DNA of 33,370 nt from positions 1-33,370 of the forward strand of contig JAHRVB010000179.1 in assembly GCA_019090895.1 (NCBI GenBank). Reading direction: 5' to 3'. Numbering within the stretch: the stretch's first letter is position 1; every line of letters starts with the position of its first letter. This document shows, piece after piece, positions 6,785-15,369 of this stretch. The notes beneath the pieces were generated by a model. That model did not search any database. It was not told the origin of the DNA and worked only from the letters and a program-made list of their open reading frames with translations. The translations under genes were made by a program, and so were the position numbers. The stretch comes from Kangiellaceae bacterium (GTDB lineage Bacteria > Pseudomonadota > Gammaproteobacteria > Enterobacterales > Kangiellaceae).

Positions 6785-9220
6785 TTAGTTTAAAGTTCGT
6801 TCGAAAAGTAGGTCTATTCGAGTATATTCATCAAGCCAGCTGGTTGGTTCTCTAAACCCATGAGGCTCAACTGGATAAATGGCAGTTTCAAAATATTTTG
6901 TTTTCTTCAGTTCGATTAGCTTTTGAACGAGTCTAACTGAGTCCTTAAAAAATACGTTGTCGTCGACCATTCCATGGGCAATTAATAAAGGTTTATTCAA
7001 GCCCTTTGCAAATTCGATGGGAGAGCTTCGTTCGAACGCATCGGGGTCCACTTGTGGAGTGTTTAGGATGTTCGATGTATAACCATGATTATAGTGACTC
7101 CAATCTGTCACAGGCCTAAGTGCAGCACCAGCAGCGAATAACTCAGGCTCTTTAAACATGGCCATAAAAGTCATAAAACCGCCGTAGGAACCACCATAGA
7201 CTCCGATTCGTTTTGGATCGACATTCATATTGTCAACCAACCATTGAGTTCCATCTTGCAAATCTTGCAGTTCAGGCGTTCCCATATTCCGATAGATAGC
7301 TGTTCTCCAATCTCGCCCGTATCCCTTTGACGCTCGGTAGTCCATATCTAAAACCACATATCCTTTTTCTGTCAGATAATTATGGAACATGAATTCTCTG
7401 AAATACCCTGACCAACCTTGATGAGAATTCTGCAAATAACCAGCGCCATGTACAAACATAACAGCAGGGCGCTTTTCGGACGAATTCTTACTACTATTTT
7501 GAGGCTTATACAAACGAGAATAAATTGGTTCCGAAACATGACTCGAATCGATCGCCACTATTTCTGGTGCTTGCCACTGACGTTGCTTAAAGCTCTCAGA
7601 CATTGTATGGGTCAACTGTCTTGCCTTTCCGCTCGTTGAAATATCTTGAATAAACAATTCAGGCTTCTCGATAGTCGTAGAGTGGGTAATTAATAGCTTT
7701 TTCTCGTCAGGCGACAATACATAAGTATTAGTGCCTCCCATATTAGTTACAGCCTGACCACTTCGACTTTCGAGATCATATCGATAAATTTCGTAAATGC
7801 CAGGATGTCTTTCATTGGCTTTATAAAAGATTTGCCGACCGTCTTTAGAAACAGTCAAATCACTGACTTCGAATTTACCTTCGGTTAACTGACTTGATTT
7901 ACGCTTACCTTTCTTTATGTAAAGATGAGAGTAACCGTCCTCTTCTGACAAATAATAAAGTGTTTGGTTGTCTGGTAACCAACCAAACTCATTAAAAGTC
8001 CAATCATTAACCCATGCGTCGTCCGTCATCCAATGAGCTGTTTTAAGTTCAGCATGATTCACATCAAACGTTACAATCCAACGTGATTTATTGTCATACG
8101 AGAATAATAAAATCGCGGCTTTTTCGCTATCTTTGCTCCATTCTACGCCTTGATTTTTAGACCAATTGTAAGCATACACCGCTCTATTTTCTGATTTATC
8201 TTTATATTTATATCCAATTTTTTTGGCGGCCTGCTTTCTCAATTTATTCAGAGGATCATCACTGATCGCGGGTAGATTATCCAAATTTAGGGCAGTCTTG
8301 GTATCCTTTTGTAAATTGAATACGAAGAAATCTTCGTTCATAGGGGTCGATGTTCCCACAAGGTCTCTTACTTCACGGTCCTTAACATAGCCATCTTCAG
8401 TCACAAACTCAGGCATATGGTCGGACTTTCCTACGAGCTCTTTATCAACCGTCCCAACGAGAATAGTTTTCGCGTTAGGAGATAGTCTAAATGTTTTAAT
8501 TTTTTTGTCTTTGCCCAGATACCAAGTTTTTAACTTGTTCGATGAAAGATTCTTCTCGCGTTGTTTTTGGAAGTCTTTTTCTTGTTGTTTGGCTTTGATG
8601 GTTTCTAATAAACGTGGTTGAGATTGTTCTAAATAACTTTTGTCCTTTTCTTTATCAGGGTCATCTGTTGTCTTAAATTCAGCAATCTGTGTTGCTAATC
8701 CAGAGCTAACCTGTAGCAGATAGACTTGATGACCGACCAAATAGCTGATTGTATTATCATCAACGAATTGAGGGCTTGATTGCAAACGCGAATCTGCAGT
8801 CAATTGCCGAACCTCTTGACTCTGATTATTGAACAAATAGAGGTCCCCTTTGTATTCGAAAGTCGCAAGTTCACTAGTTGAACTTAGCATTGCTCCAGCA
8901 CTTGCTTTTCTGACCAGTTCGTTTCTACCGAGCTGCTGGCTTTTGCCGTTTTTTAGTACAATTTGAAAACTGTCTCTATGGGTATGCCCAGTCGCTTTTT
9001 GTTGGAAATATATACTTTGGCCATCAAGTGCCCATAGGGCTCTTTCTGGACTGTTTCCCATCCAATCAGGATCAGACATTATAGATTCTAAAGTTAACTG
9101 TGATTTTTGTTGTACTGGGACCGGATTAACCTGACTGTCGGCTACAGAGTGATCAATACAAGAGTATGCGATGATTAGCATTAAAATCCGTCTAACCATC
9201 CCACCGAAAACAAAGTTCAT
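6785..9220 (-). CDS. S9 (prolyl oligopeptidase family) serine peptidase, DPP-IV-like
   Basis: This exported serine peptidase of 811 residues has a signal sequence, an N-terminal beta-propeller region and a C-terminal alpha/beta-hydrolase domain. The nucleophile motif GGSYGGF places Ser678; HGMVDDNVFF gives Asp753 and EPHGF gives His787, so the triad is complete. The layout and the HGxxDDNV motif resemble dipeptidyl-peptidase IV-like enzymes that remove N-terminal dipeptides in the periplasm. I start it at ATG 9220 because GAGGTG (9225-9230) lies four bases upstream. A reading frame opening at TTG 9232 would put the start at this site. The propeller has a Lys-rich insertion (about residues 190-235), seen in some S9 homologues. 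Family is certain, substrate inferred. Confidence 0.93.
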   Translation of the reverse strand: MNFVFGGMVRRILMLIIAYSCIDHSVADSQVNPVPVQQKSQLTLESIMSDPDWMGNSPERALWALDGQSIYFQQKATGHTHRDSFQIVLKNGKSQQLGRNELVRKASAGAMLSSTSELATFEYKGDLYLFNNQSQEVRQLTADSRLQSSPQFVDDNTISYLVGHQVYLLQVSSGLATQIAEFKTTDDPDKEKDKSYLEQSQPRLLETIKAKQQEKDFQKQREKNLSSNKLKTWYLGKDKKIKTFRLSPNAKTILVGTVDKELVGKSDHMPEFVTEDGYVKDREVRDLVGTSTPMNEDFFVFNLQKDTKTALNLDNLPAISDDPLNKLRKQAAKKIGYKYKDKSENRAVYAYNWSKNQGVEWSKDSEKAAILLFSYDNKSRWIVTFDVNHAELKTAHWMTDDAWVNDWTFNEFGWLPDNQTLYYLSEEDGYSHLYIKKGKRKSSQLTEGKFEVSDLTVSKDGRQIFYKANERHPGIYEIYRYDLESRSGQAVTNMGGTNTYVLSPDEKKLLITHSTTIEKPELFIQDISTSGKARQLTHTMSESFKQRQWQAPEIVAIDSSHVSEPIYSRLYKPQNSSKNSSEKRPAVMFVHGAGYLQNSHQGWSGYFREFMFHNYLTEKGYVVLDMDYRASKGYGRDWRTAIYRNMGTPELQDLQDGTQWLVDNMNVDPKRIGVYGGSYGGFMTFMAMFKEPELFAAGAALRPVTDWSHYNHGYTSNILNTPQVDPDAFERSSPIEFAKGLNKPLLIAHGMVDDNVFFKDSVRLVQKLIELKKTKYFETAIYPVEPHGFREPTSWLDEYTRIDLLFERTLN

Positions 9221-9243
9221 ATAACACCTCAAAAGTTAGCATT

Positions 9244-9260
9244 AGAAGTAATTAACTTCT
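9244..9260. promoter_or_regulatory. Palindrome upstream of the S9 peptidase gene
   Basis: Perfect 6-bp arms AGAAGT/ACTTCT flank AATTA. It sits 24 bp before the ATG and just upstream of the ribosome-binding site, where it could be an operator or a short hairpin in the leader RNA. Confidence 0.3.
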
Positions 9261-9437
9261 TTCCCTTTGAATGGGAGGAGAAATTGAACGCTAGAATAGC
9301 ACTTTTCCTGAATATCGTGCATTATTTGGTGGTAAACTTTTATACGAGATTAATCCAGTCGCAAACGCTCAAAATTGAACACTGTTGAAACAAACCGTAT
9401 TAACTAAGTAAAAGCTTTTTTAACCCCACGAACCTTT

Positions 9438-9466
9438 TTGTAAATAAAAATAACAACTTGTATTAT
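9438..9466 (+). promoter_or_regulatory. Probable sigma-70 promoter of the 9486 gene
   Basis: TTGTAA (9438-9443, four of six) is followed after exactly 17 bases by TATTAT (9461-9466, five of six). Transcription would start near 9473, giving a very short leader that begins just before the AAGGA ribosome-binding site at 9475-9479. Confidence 0.55.
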
Positions 9467-9485
9467 TGTTGAATAAGGACTTATT

Positions 9486-10388
9486 TTGGATCCATCCAGC
9501 CACCAATCATCTTCAAACACACCTCCTTCTACTCCACCAGCCTTCTATCGAGTGGTTCCAGCCGGTAATGGCTCCGCTTGGCTTAAGGATGCCGTTCACA
9601 GAGTAAGAGGCGCTCCAGGTACGTGGCTAGGCATCGTTGGCTTCTTATTTTTTATGCTGCTTATACCCGGTATTAATTATATTGTTAATATCCTGATCCC
9701 AGTTGCGCTGGGTGGAATAATGATTGGTTGCCAACAAGAATCAGCTAAAACCCCGTTCAAGTTTGACCATTTATTCGCAGGTCTCAACACTCACCGCAAA
9801 CCGTTACTCATTTTATCAGGTTATTACGCACTTGCTCTAATAACAGTTAATTTACTGACCTACTTATTATTACTGTCTGCGGGAATTGATATTCAAGAAT
9901 TAGTGATTCAAATGACACCTCCACAAGGTAGAATCATGACTGAAAGCGAAGCTTTAGAATGGACAACGTCACTATTAGAGACTGATGCTTTACTGTATGC
10001 TCTATTAGCACTGCTGGTCTCTTTAGCGTTAATGATTCCAGTTCTAATGGCTGTATGGTTTGCGCCAGCATTGGTTGTGTTTCATAATTTATCACCAACA
10101 GCAGCCATTAAAACGAGCCTTAAAGCTTGCAACGACAATTTCCGGCCATTTTTAATTTATGGATTAGCGGCATTTGGATATATAGTATTATTCTACTTAA
10201 TGGTTTTTATTGTCACTGCGCTTATCCCGTTCGTAGGAATAATCCTGTTCATTTTCAGTTTCGTACTGTTATTTTCGATCAGTTTAGCAAGCATTTATTC
10301 AACGTATGAAGATATTTTCAATACCAACAATAACTTGTCAGAAAGAGAAGAGTTCTCAAACGACACTGACGATAGCATGTTTGCGTAA
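9486..10388 (+). CDS. BPSS1780-like polytopic membrane protein
   Basis: This 300-residue protein has a Pro/Ser-rich cytoplasmic N-terminus, then several hydrophobic segments at roughly 48-62, 65-80, 103-127, 168-195, 218-245 and 245-270. The early segment (GTWLGIVGFLFFMLLIPGINYIVNILIPVALGG) and the following CQQESAKTPFKFDHLFAGL are characteristic of the BPSS1780 family of inner-membrane proteins, whose function is unknown. The start is TTG: AAGGA at 9475-9479 is six bases upstream and no better ATG exists. It precedes the 7TM-GGDEF gene by 27 bp and probably shares its transcript. Confidence 0.8.
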   Translation: MDPSSHQSSSNTPPSTPPAFYRVVPAGNGSAWLKDAVHRVRGAPGTWLGIVGFLFFMLLIPGINYIVNILIPVALGGIMIGCQQESAKTPFKFDHLFAGLNTHRKPLLILSGYYALALITVNLLTYLLLLSAGIDIQELVIQMTPPQGRIMTESEALEWTTSLLETDALLYALLALLVSLALMIPVLMAVWFAPALVVFHNLSPTAAIKTSLKACNDNFRPFLIYGLAAFGYIVLFYLMVFIVTALIPFVGIILFIFSFVLLFSISLASIYSTYEDIFNTNNNLSEREEFSNDTDDSMFA

Positions 10389-10415
10389 TTACACTTTATC
10401 AGAGAGGAAAAGGAT

Positions 10416-12095
10416 ATGTTCTCACAAAAATCAAAATCTCTCTGTTTTCTAATTATTGTACTTTTGAGTGTTCTCGACTTGAAAGTCAACGCTGCACAAC
10501 TTGTCGATCGAATACCGACCGAACTCGTCAATAATTGGTTAGTTTGTATTAACTACGAAAAGCGTTCCACTGAATGCAATAAACAAGAAACACCAATCAT
10601 TGAACAATTACTGACTGATAACGCAACAAGCTTTATTTATCAGAAGCAATTTATCGTCAGCAGCGATCTACAACCTGAAAGCCTCGGAATATGGATTGAC
10701 GCCATAGATGATGTCGACGAGATTAGAATTAATAATCAGTTGATCGGAAAGACAGGGGATTTCCCACCACTATTCCAAAGTGGCTTTCGTCATAAGCGCT
10801 TATACCTGATACCTTCTGTTTTTGTTCGTTATAACCAATTCAACCAACTTGAAATTAAAACATTTAGTTCAATCAATCACCCTGGACTCGGCTCACAGCC
10901 AGTTATAATCGGCGATTATTTTAAAATTTCACATCTTCAACAAGAAATCGATTACTTTTACATATTCTCCATGTCTACCCTTTTATTACTGACATTGTTT
11001 CAATTATTCTATTACTTGATGATGAAAGGTGGCAGCGAAACAATTTTTTTGTCCATGTCTTTTGTATCGTTTAGCGCAATCTCTTTCTTGCGATCTAACT
11101 CACCACTTCATATTGGTCTAAATCTAAGTTCGGTGTTTAAGGTCGAAACTTTTATGCTGAGTTTCGGGTTAATCGCTCTATCCCTCTTTACTCTAAGATT
11201 TTTCGAATTAAAAATTCGTGGGCGATATCTTGTCGCCAGCGTGTGCATCGCGATTCCAGGTATAGTTAGTATTCTCTATCCTAATCCGTTGCACGCTCGA
11301 TATATATCCGAGATCGCTTATCTTATTATCGGTGTGTTTTCCATCGCAATGCTGCTTGGTGCAATAATCGTCGCTTTTCAGAAAAAGCGTAAATACGTCT
11401 ATGTCATCGGAGGATTATTTTTTGCTCTAAGTCTTGCTTTTTGTTTCGATATTTTTTCACAAACAAAATCATTTTTCGACATAAAGCTACCTCTCAATCC
11501 AATAGTGCTTCCATTTACTTTTACCCTTGCTGCGATAGGACTCGCATTAACTATCACCCACAAATATTGGCAATCATTCAAAAATGCGACATACGATCAC
11601 CTCACAGGCGCCCTTCTAAGGCCAGCTTTTTTCCAGCGATTGACCGAAGAAATGCGACGCAGTCAACTCAAGGATACTAGTTTATTACTTGCTGTAATCC
11701 ATTTTGAAGAATTAAAAGTGATTGGCGAAAGTTATGGCCAAATCACTCGAAATAAAATGCTTGCTATTATCAGCGAAAAACTTTCTAATTTACTTTCCCC
11801 TGCCGATGCTCTTTGCCACTTCAATGACGACGAATTCAGTATTAGCACACATATCGATTCATCAGTACAAGCAGAAGCTCTATTAAAGAACATTCACAGT
11901 TCATTGATTGGTACCCACCAAATAATAAACAAAGACACTAAACTGTATTTCAATGCACAAATTTCTGGTGTGATTTATGATTCAGAACGCCATTTATCGA
12001 TTTCACAATTGGTACAAGATGCTAACTATGGCCTTGCCAAAGTTAAAAACCTGCACAACCGAGATTACCTATTGCAGGAGTATGCAGTGAACTAG
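10416..12095 (+). CDS. 7TM (7TMR-DISM) protein with degenerate GGDEF domain
   Basis: This 559-residue membrane sensor has a signal peptide (about 1-26), a periplasmic beta-sandwich-like sensor region (about 27-180) and seven membrane helices (about 180-385), the 7TMR-DISM layout. A cytoplasmic GGDEF-family domain begins at YDHLTG (393-398). The active-site loop reads NDDEF (470-474) instead of GGDEF/GGEEF, with both glycines replaced, and the upstream inhibitory RxxD site reads SPAD. Diguanylate cyclase activity is therefore doubtful; it may bind GTP or c-di-GMP, or signal by protein contact. A good GAGGAAAAGG site precedes the ATG. It converges on yajQ, whose family binds c-di-GMP. Confidence 0.88.
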   Translation: MFSQKSKSLCFLIIVLLSVLDLKVNAAQLVDRIPTELVNNWLVCINYEKRSTECNKQETPIIEQLLTDNATSFIYQKQFIVSSDLQPESLGIWIDAIDDVDEIRINNQLIGKTGDFPPLFQSGFRHKRLYLIPSVFVRYNQFNQLEIKTFSSINHPGLGSQPVIIGDYFKISHLQQEIDYFYIFSMSTLLLLTLFQLFYYLMMKGGSETIFLSMSFVSFSAISFLRSNSPLHIGLNLSSVFKVETFMLSFGLIALSLFTLRFFELKIRGRYLVASVCIAIPGIVSILYPNPLHARYISEIAYLIIGVFSIAMLLGAIIVAFQKKRKYVYVIGGLFFALSLAFCFDIFSQTKSFFDIKLPLNPIVLPFTFTLAAIGLALTITHKYWQSFKNATYDHLTGALLRPAFFQRLTEEMRRSQLKDTSLLLAVIHFEELKVIGESYGQITRNKMLAIISEKLSNLLSPADALCHFNDDEFSISTHIDSSVQAEALLKNIHSSLIGTHQIINKDTKLYFNAQISGVIYDSERHLSISQLVQDANYGLAKVKNLHNRDYLLQEYAVN

Positions 12096-12150
12096 CCTAC
12101 TAACCCGATGTGTTTTAGTACGAATTAGTTTTAGACTAGGTGAGATGATT

Positions 12151-12633
12151 TCAATCTCTGAAATTACTGAATTGTAATGGCCATTCTAAAGATTCAGCTT
12201 TAATTAGGGCTATCGCTTGCTGCAAATCGTCGCGTTTCTTGCCAGTTACACGCAGTTTTTCTCCTTGAATCGCCGTTTGAACCTTGAGCTTTTCTGCTTT
12301 TATCATTTTTATGATCTTCTTAGACAAGGATTGCTCGAGGCCTTCCCTTATGCCAACCATTAAATGAACAACCTTTCCATAACCCTGTATATCTCCGACA
12401 TCGGCGCATTTGGGATCAATACTTCGCTTGATCAACTTCGCGACCAAAATATCTTTCAGCTGATTTGCTTGAAACTCCGCATCGGCAGTAATTTTCACTT
12501 GCTTTTGTTCTAGCTCAAATTTGGCCGACGATCCTTTCAGATCGAAGCGGATGTCGATTTCTCGGTTAGCTTGATCAACCGCGTTACTTAATTCATGAAT
12601 ATTAACTTCTGAAACAATATCAAAAGATGGCAT
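12151..12633 (-). CDS. yajQ: YajQ family cyclic di-GMP-binding protein
   Basis: This 160-residue protein matches YajQ throughout: MPSFDIVSEV at the N-terminus, NREIDIRFDLKGSSAKFE, then a second half starting LKDILVAKLIKRSIDP and ending with the conserved LQFSNFRD. The fold is two ferredoxin-like halves. In Xanthomonas the homologue binds c-di-GMP and modulates a transcription factor; other roles (nucleic-acid or phage-related) are also reported. I use ATG 12633 because it gives the conserved MPSFDIVSE start with GAGGT eight bases upstream. A frame opening at TTG 12648 would begin inside that site. The gene is convergent with the degenerate GGDEF gene, 55 bp away. Assignment is firm; its role here is inferred. 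Confidence 0.93.
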   Translation of the reverse strand: MPSFDIVSEVNIHELSNAVDQANREIDIRFDLKGSSAKFELEQKQVKITADAEFQANQLKDILVAKLIKRSIDPKCADVGDIQGYGKVVHLMVGIREGLEQSLSKKIIKMIKAEKLKVQTAIQGEKLRVTGKKRDDLQQAIALIKAESLEWPLQFSNFRD

Positions 12634-12785
12634 GGGCAGTGACCTCAATTATTTCTATACGATCTAATTTATTTGCTCTAAGTATAACAATGCGCGTTAC
12701 CGAATTGAACGCCTAAGCGACATTAACTTTCGAAGAATTCAGCCTAATAAAGATAATCACAAACAAGCTTATCTAAAGACTGATA

Positions 12786-12794
12786 TGCTATACT
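12786..12794 (+). promoter_or_regulatory. Possible extended -10 promoter of mgtE
   Basis: TG (12786-12787), one base, then TATACT (12789-12794, five of six) form an extended -10 element. No convincing -35 lies upstream, as is common for extended -10 promoters. Transcription from about 12801 would give a leader of roughly 110 nt. I see no M-box-like structure in it. Confidence 0.4.
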
Positions 12795-12911
12795 TTGATT
12801 AAAACTAGCCTAAATTCAATCAGTTGAGATTAATAAGTCTATAAAACTCCAGTATTAATAGCAGAGTTACTAGATTTGTGAAACTGCATTTATACCAACC
12901 TTAGTGTCCTT

Positions 12912-14297
12912 ATGCCTGTATTAGAGAACTTCGAAAAAGAACATAGTAGCGATCGATTGCATCAATTAAACGATGCACTTGAGAGCGGTATGTTTGTGCA
13001 AGTTCGTACTATGCTCAATCAGCTCCCCGCTGCTGATGTAGCACATATGCTTGAATCGACTCCCCCTAAAGAAAGGAAGGTCTTGTGGCGTCTGGTTGAT
13101 AGCGAGCGAGAAGGAGAAATTCTACAATTCCTAAATGAGGATCTCCTCAATGCCTTCGCAGAAGAAAAAGCGCCAGCGGAACTCGCCGCGACTATGGCAA
13201 AACTCGATACCGATGACCTAGCTGATATTTTAGGAGACCTACCTGATAAAGTCACTCAGGAAGTTTTAGCATCGATGAACTATCAAGATCGAACGAGGAT
13301 TGAGCAGGCATTACAATACCCAGAAGATAGTGCGGGCGGTCTGATGAATACGGATACCGTAGCTGTCCGACCAGCTGTAACGATTGAAGTTGTACTTAGA
13401 TATTTGAGAATGCAAAAGGAAATTCCTAAAAATACCGACAGTATTTATGTGGTTGATAATCAAGATATCTTAATTGGTACAGTACAACTGTCGAAGTTAA
13501 TCACCAGTCAACCCGATCAAATGGTTGAAGAAGTGGTTGATGAAGAAATTGAAGCTATTCATGCGGACTTGCCTGATGCTGACGTTGCAAGTCTATTTGA
13601 ACGTCACGATCTAGTATCGGCACCAGTCATCGACAGTGAAAACAGACTGCTTGGTCGAATCACTATTGATGATGTATTAGACGTCATCATCGAAGATGCG
13701 GATCACTCATTAATGAGTATGGCGGGATTGGATGAAAACGACGATACCTTTGCTCCGGTTTTGACTAGTGCTAAGAGACGAGCAGTTTGGCTTGGAATTA
13801 ATTTAGTGACCGTAATGGTTGCTGCCTTTGTCATTGGTGTGTTTGAAGAAACGATCGCAGCAGTCACTGCGTTGGCTATCTTACTTCCTATTGTACCAAG
13901 TATGGGAGGCATCGCCGGCACTCAAACCTTAACCTTGGTCATTAGAGGGCTCAGTGTTGGCCATATTAGTAATAGCAACTTTCGCTGGTTAATGATGAAA
14001 GAATTGGGGGTATCCATTATCAATGGATTGCTGTGGGCCGTTGTAGTGGGTTTGTGTGTCTATTTTTGGTTTAGTTTCGTTCAGTCTTCAGACTATGCTA
14101 TACAACTTGGGCTAACCATTGCCGGTGCAATGACTATTAATTTAATTACAGGGGCAACTCTAGGTGCAGTACTGCCAATGATCATGACAAAAATGAAAAT
14201 TGATCCAGCGCTATCAGGTGGGGTCGTATTAACAACCGTCACTGACATGGTTGGCTTCTTTGCATTCTTGGGATTGGCAACACTATTTTTTACTTAG
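12912..14297 (+). CDS. mgtE: Magnesium transporter MgtE
   Basis: This 461-residue protein has the full MgtE layout. A helical N domain (about 15-130) contains the repeated DLADILGDLP-type motifs. The SAGGLMNTD junction is at 140-148, and two CBS domains follow (about 150-265). A long plug helix leads to five membrane helices (about 293-461) with the conserved PSMGGIAGTQTLTLVIRGL and the final LSGGVVLTTVTDMVGFFAFLG. MgtE is an inner-membrane Mg2+ channel gated by cytoplasmic Mg2+ binding to the N and CBS domains. The ribosome-binding site is weak. The stop overlaps the convergent acetyltransferase gene by 8 bp. Confidence 0.96.
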   Translation: MPVLENFEKEHSSDRLHQLNDALESGMFVQVRTMLNQLPAADVAHMLESTPPKERKVLWRLVDSEREGEILQFLNEDLLNAFAEEKAPAELAATMAKLDTDDLADILGDLPDKVTQEVLASMNYQDRTRIEQALQYPEDSAGGLMNTDTVAVRPAVTIEVVLRYLRMQKEIPKNTDSIYVVDNQDILIGTVQLSKLITSQPDQMVEEVVDEEIEAIHADLPDADVASLFERHDLVSAPVIDSENRLLGRITIDDVLDVIIEDADHSLMSMAGLDENDDTFAPVLTSAKRRAVWLGINLVTVMVAAFVIGVFEETIAAVTALAILLPIVPSMGGIAGTQTLTLVIRGLSVGHISNSNFRWLMMKELGVSIINGLLWAVVVGLCVYFWFSFVQSSDYAIQLGLTIAGAMTINLITGATLGAVLPMIMTKMKIDPALSGGVVLTTVTDMVGFFAFLGLATLFFT

Positions 14298-14796
14298 TTA
14301 AATCCAGTAAATAATAATTTGTCTTTTCGTTATATAGTTCGATTACGCCTTCTAATCTAAATCCTATTTTTTGAAGCAAACCAATTGAACGAGAGTTGTC
14401 GGGCGAAGTGACTGCAGATAGTCGAAAGAGCGAATGTCCGCTAATAGCCTTTTTTATTACACCTCTAGCGGCTTCTTCGGCGTAACCTTTCCCTACGAAT
14501 GTATCGAGCATTGCATAACCGATATCGGGGTAGGCTAATTCAGGTCTTTTAAGCAAACCGCACATTCCAACCGGCTCATCGGATGATTCAAGTTTTATCA
14601 TACTCAATCCAAATCCAAACTCTTTATAACTCGAGATCGGACCGGATTCTAAATAGTTAACGGCATCTTGCTCCGTTCTAACTCCCTTATCTGCAATATT
14701 ATCAATAAACGAACGTTGGTTTAGTAGCTGGATAATAAAAGCAGTATCGTCTAGGCTGAATCTCTGTATTCGCAATCTTTCTGTGTCACAAATCAA
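14290..14796 (-). CDS. GNAT family N-acetyltransferase (RimJ/RimL-like)
   Basis: This 168-residue protein is a GNAT acyltransferase of the RimJ/RimL-like group. It opens with TERLRIQRFSLDDTAFIIQLLN, has the central PVGMCGLLKRPELAYPDIGYAML strand region, the acetyl-CoA-binding GKGYAEEAARGVIKKAI and the late SRSIGLLQKIGFRLEGVIEL motif. Typical substrates are protein N-termini or small amines; none can be assigned. The start is TTG with GGAGG ten bases upstream; no in-frame ATG is available before the conserved TERL. The 3' end overlaps mgtE by 8 bp in convergent orientation. Confidence 0.9.
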   Translation of the reverse strand: MICDTERLRIQRFSLDDTAFIIQLLNQRSFIDNIADKGVRTEQDAVNYLESGPISSYKEFGFGLSMIKLESSDEPVGMCGLLKRPELAYPDIGYAMLDTFVGKGYAEEAARGVIKKAISGHSLFRLSAVTSPDNSRSIGLLQKIGFRLEGVIELYNEKTNYYLLDLTK

Positions 14797-14842
14797 CGAT
14801 GACTATCCTCCAAATTTCTAGTTCTTGCCAACATAAATATCG

Positions 14843-15328
14843 TTATCCAGAAACCGGTCCAATTTCATTTTTTAGTTTCGCCAACAATCGGTCCAAATGA
14901 TTTGCAAAGGCTTGGCGATCACTCTGGTTTAACGGTGGAGGACCTCCGGTGTGCTCTCCACTTGCTCTCATCGTATCGAGAAAATCTCGCATGTTGAGCC
15001 TCGAACGAATATTATCCGCCGTATGAAGCTCACCTCTCGGACTAATCGCTAGTCCGCCTTTCTCTATTATCTCAGCGGCTAGCGGAATATCGCTGGTGAC
15101 GACGATATCACCCGCCTCTACGAGTTTGACAATTTCATCGTCTGCAACATCAAAGCCAGAACTCACTAGCATCATTTTAATAAACGGTGATTTAGGTATT
15201 TTAATATATTGATTCGCCACCAACGTTGCTAATACTTTTGTTCGAGTGGCGGCTTTAAAAATTATTTCTTTGATCACAACCGGACATGCATCAGCGTCTA
15301 CCCAGATTTTCATTTTTGAACGACTCAT
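14843..15328 (-). CDS. YaiI/YqxD family protein (DUF188)
   Basis: The 161-residue product matches the YaiI/YqxD family from [18 protein letters not shown] through [34 protein letters not shown] to [20 protein letters not shown]. The family has a PIN-like (NYN-related) fold with conserved Asp residues, suggesting a nuclease, but its biological role is not settled. The conserved N-terminus begins at Met 15313. I report ATG 15328, five codons upstream, but neither start has a strong ribosome-binding site, and the upstream in-frame TTG (15355) is unlikely. It lies 15-45 bp from its neighbours on the same strand, between the acetyltransferase and the dipeptidase. Confidence 0.9.
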   Translation of the reverse strand: MSRSKMKIWVDADACPVVIKEIIFKAATRTKVLATLVANQYIKIPKSPFIKMMLVSSGFDVADDEIVKLVEAGDIVVTSDIPLAAEIIEKGGLAISPRGELHTADNIRSRLNMRDFLDTMRASGEHTGGPPPLNQSDRQAFANHLDRLLAKLKNEIGPVSG

Positions 15329-15369
15329 TACATTTTTATCACGGGCTGAAACCAAGTGCTGGTTCGAAT

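Noticed and set aside
12634..12911. Possible M-box or other magnesium riboswitch before mgtE
   Set aside because: The leader from the proposed promoter is only about 110 nt, and I could not find the helices or conserved loops expected for an M-box. Only an extended -10 is supported.
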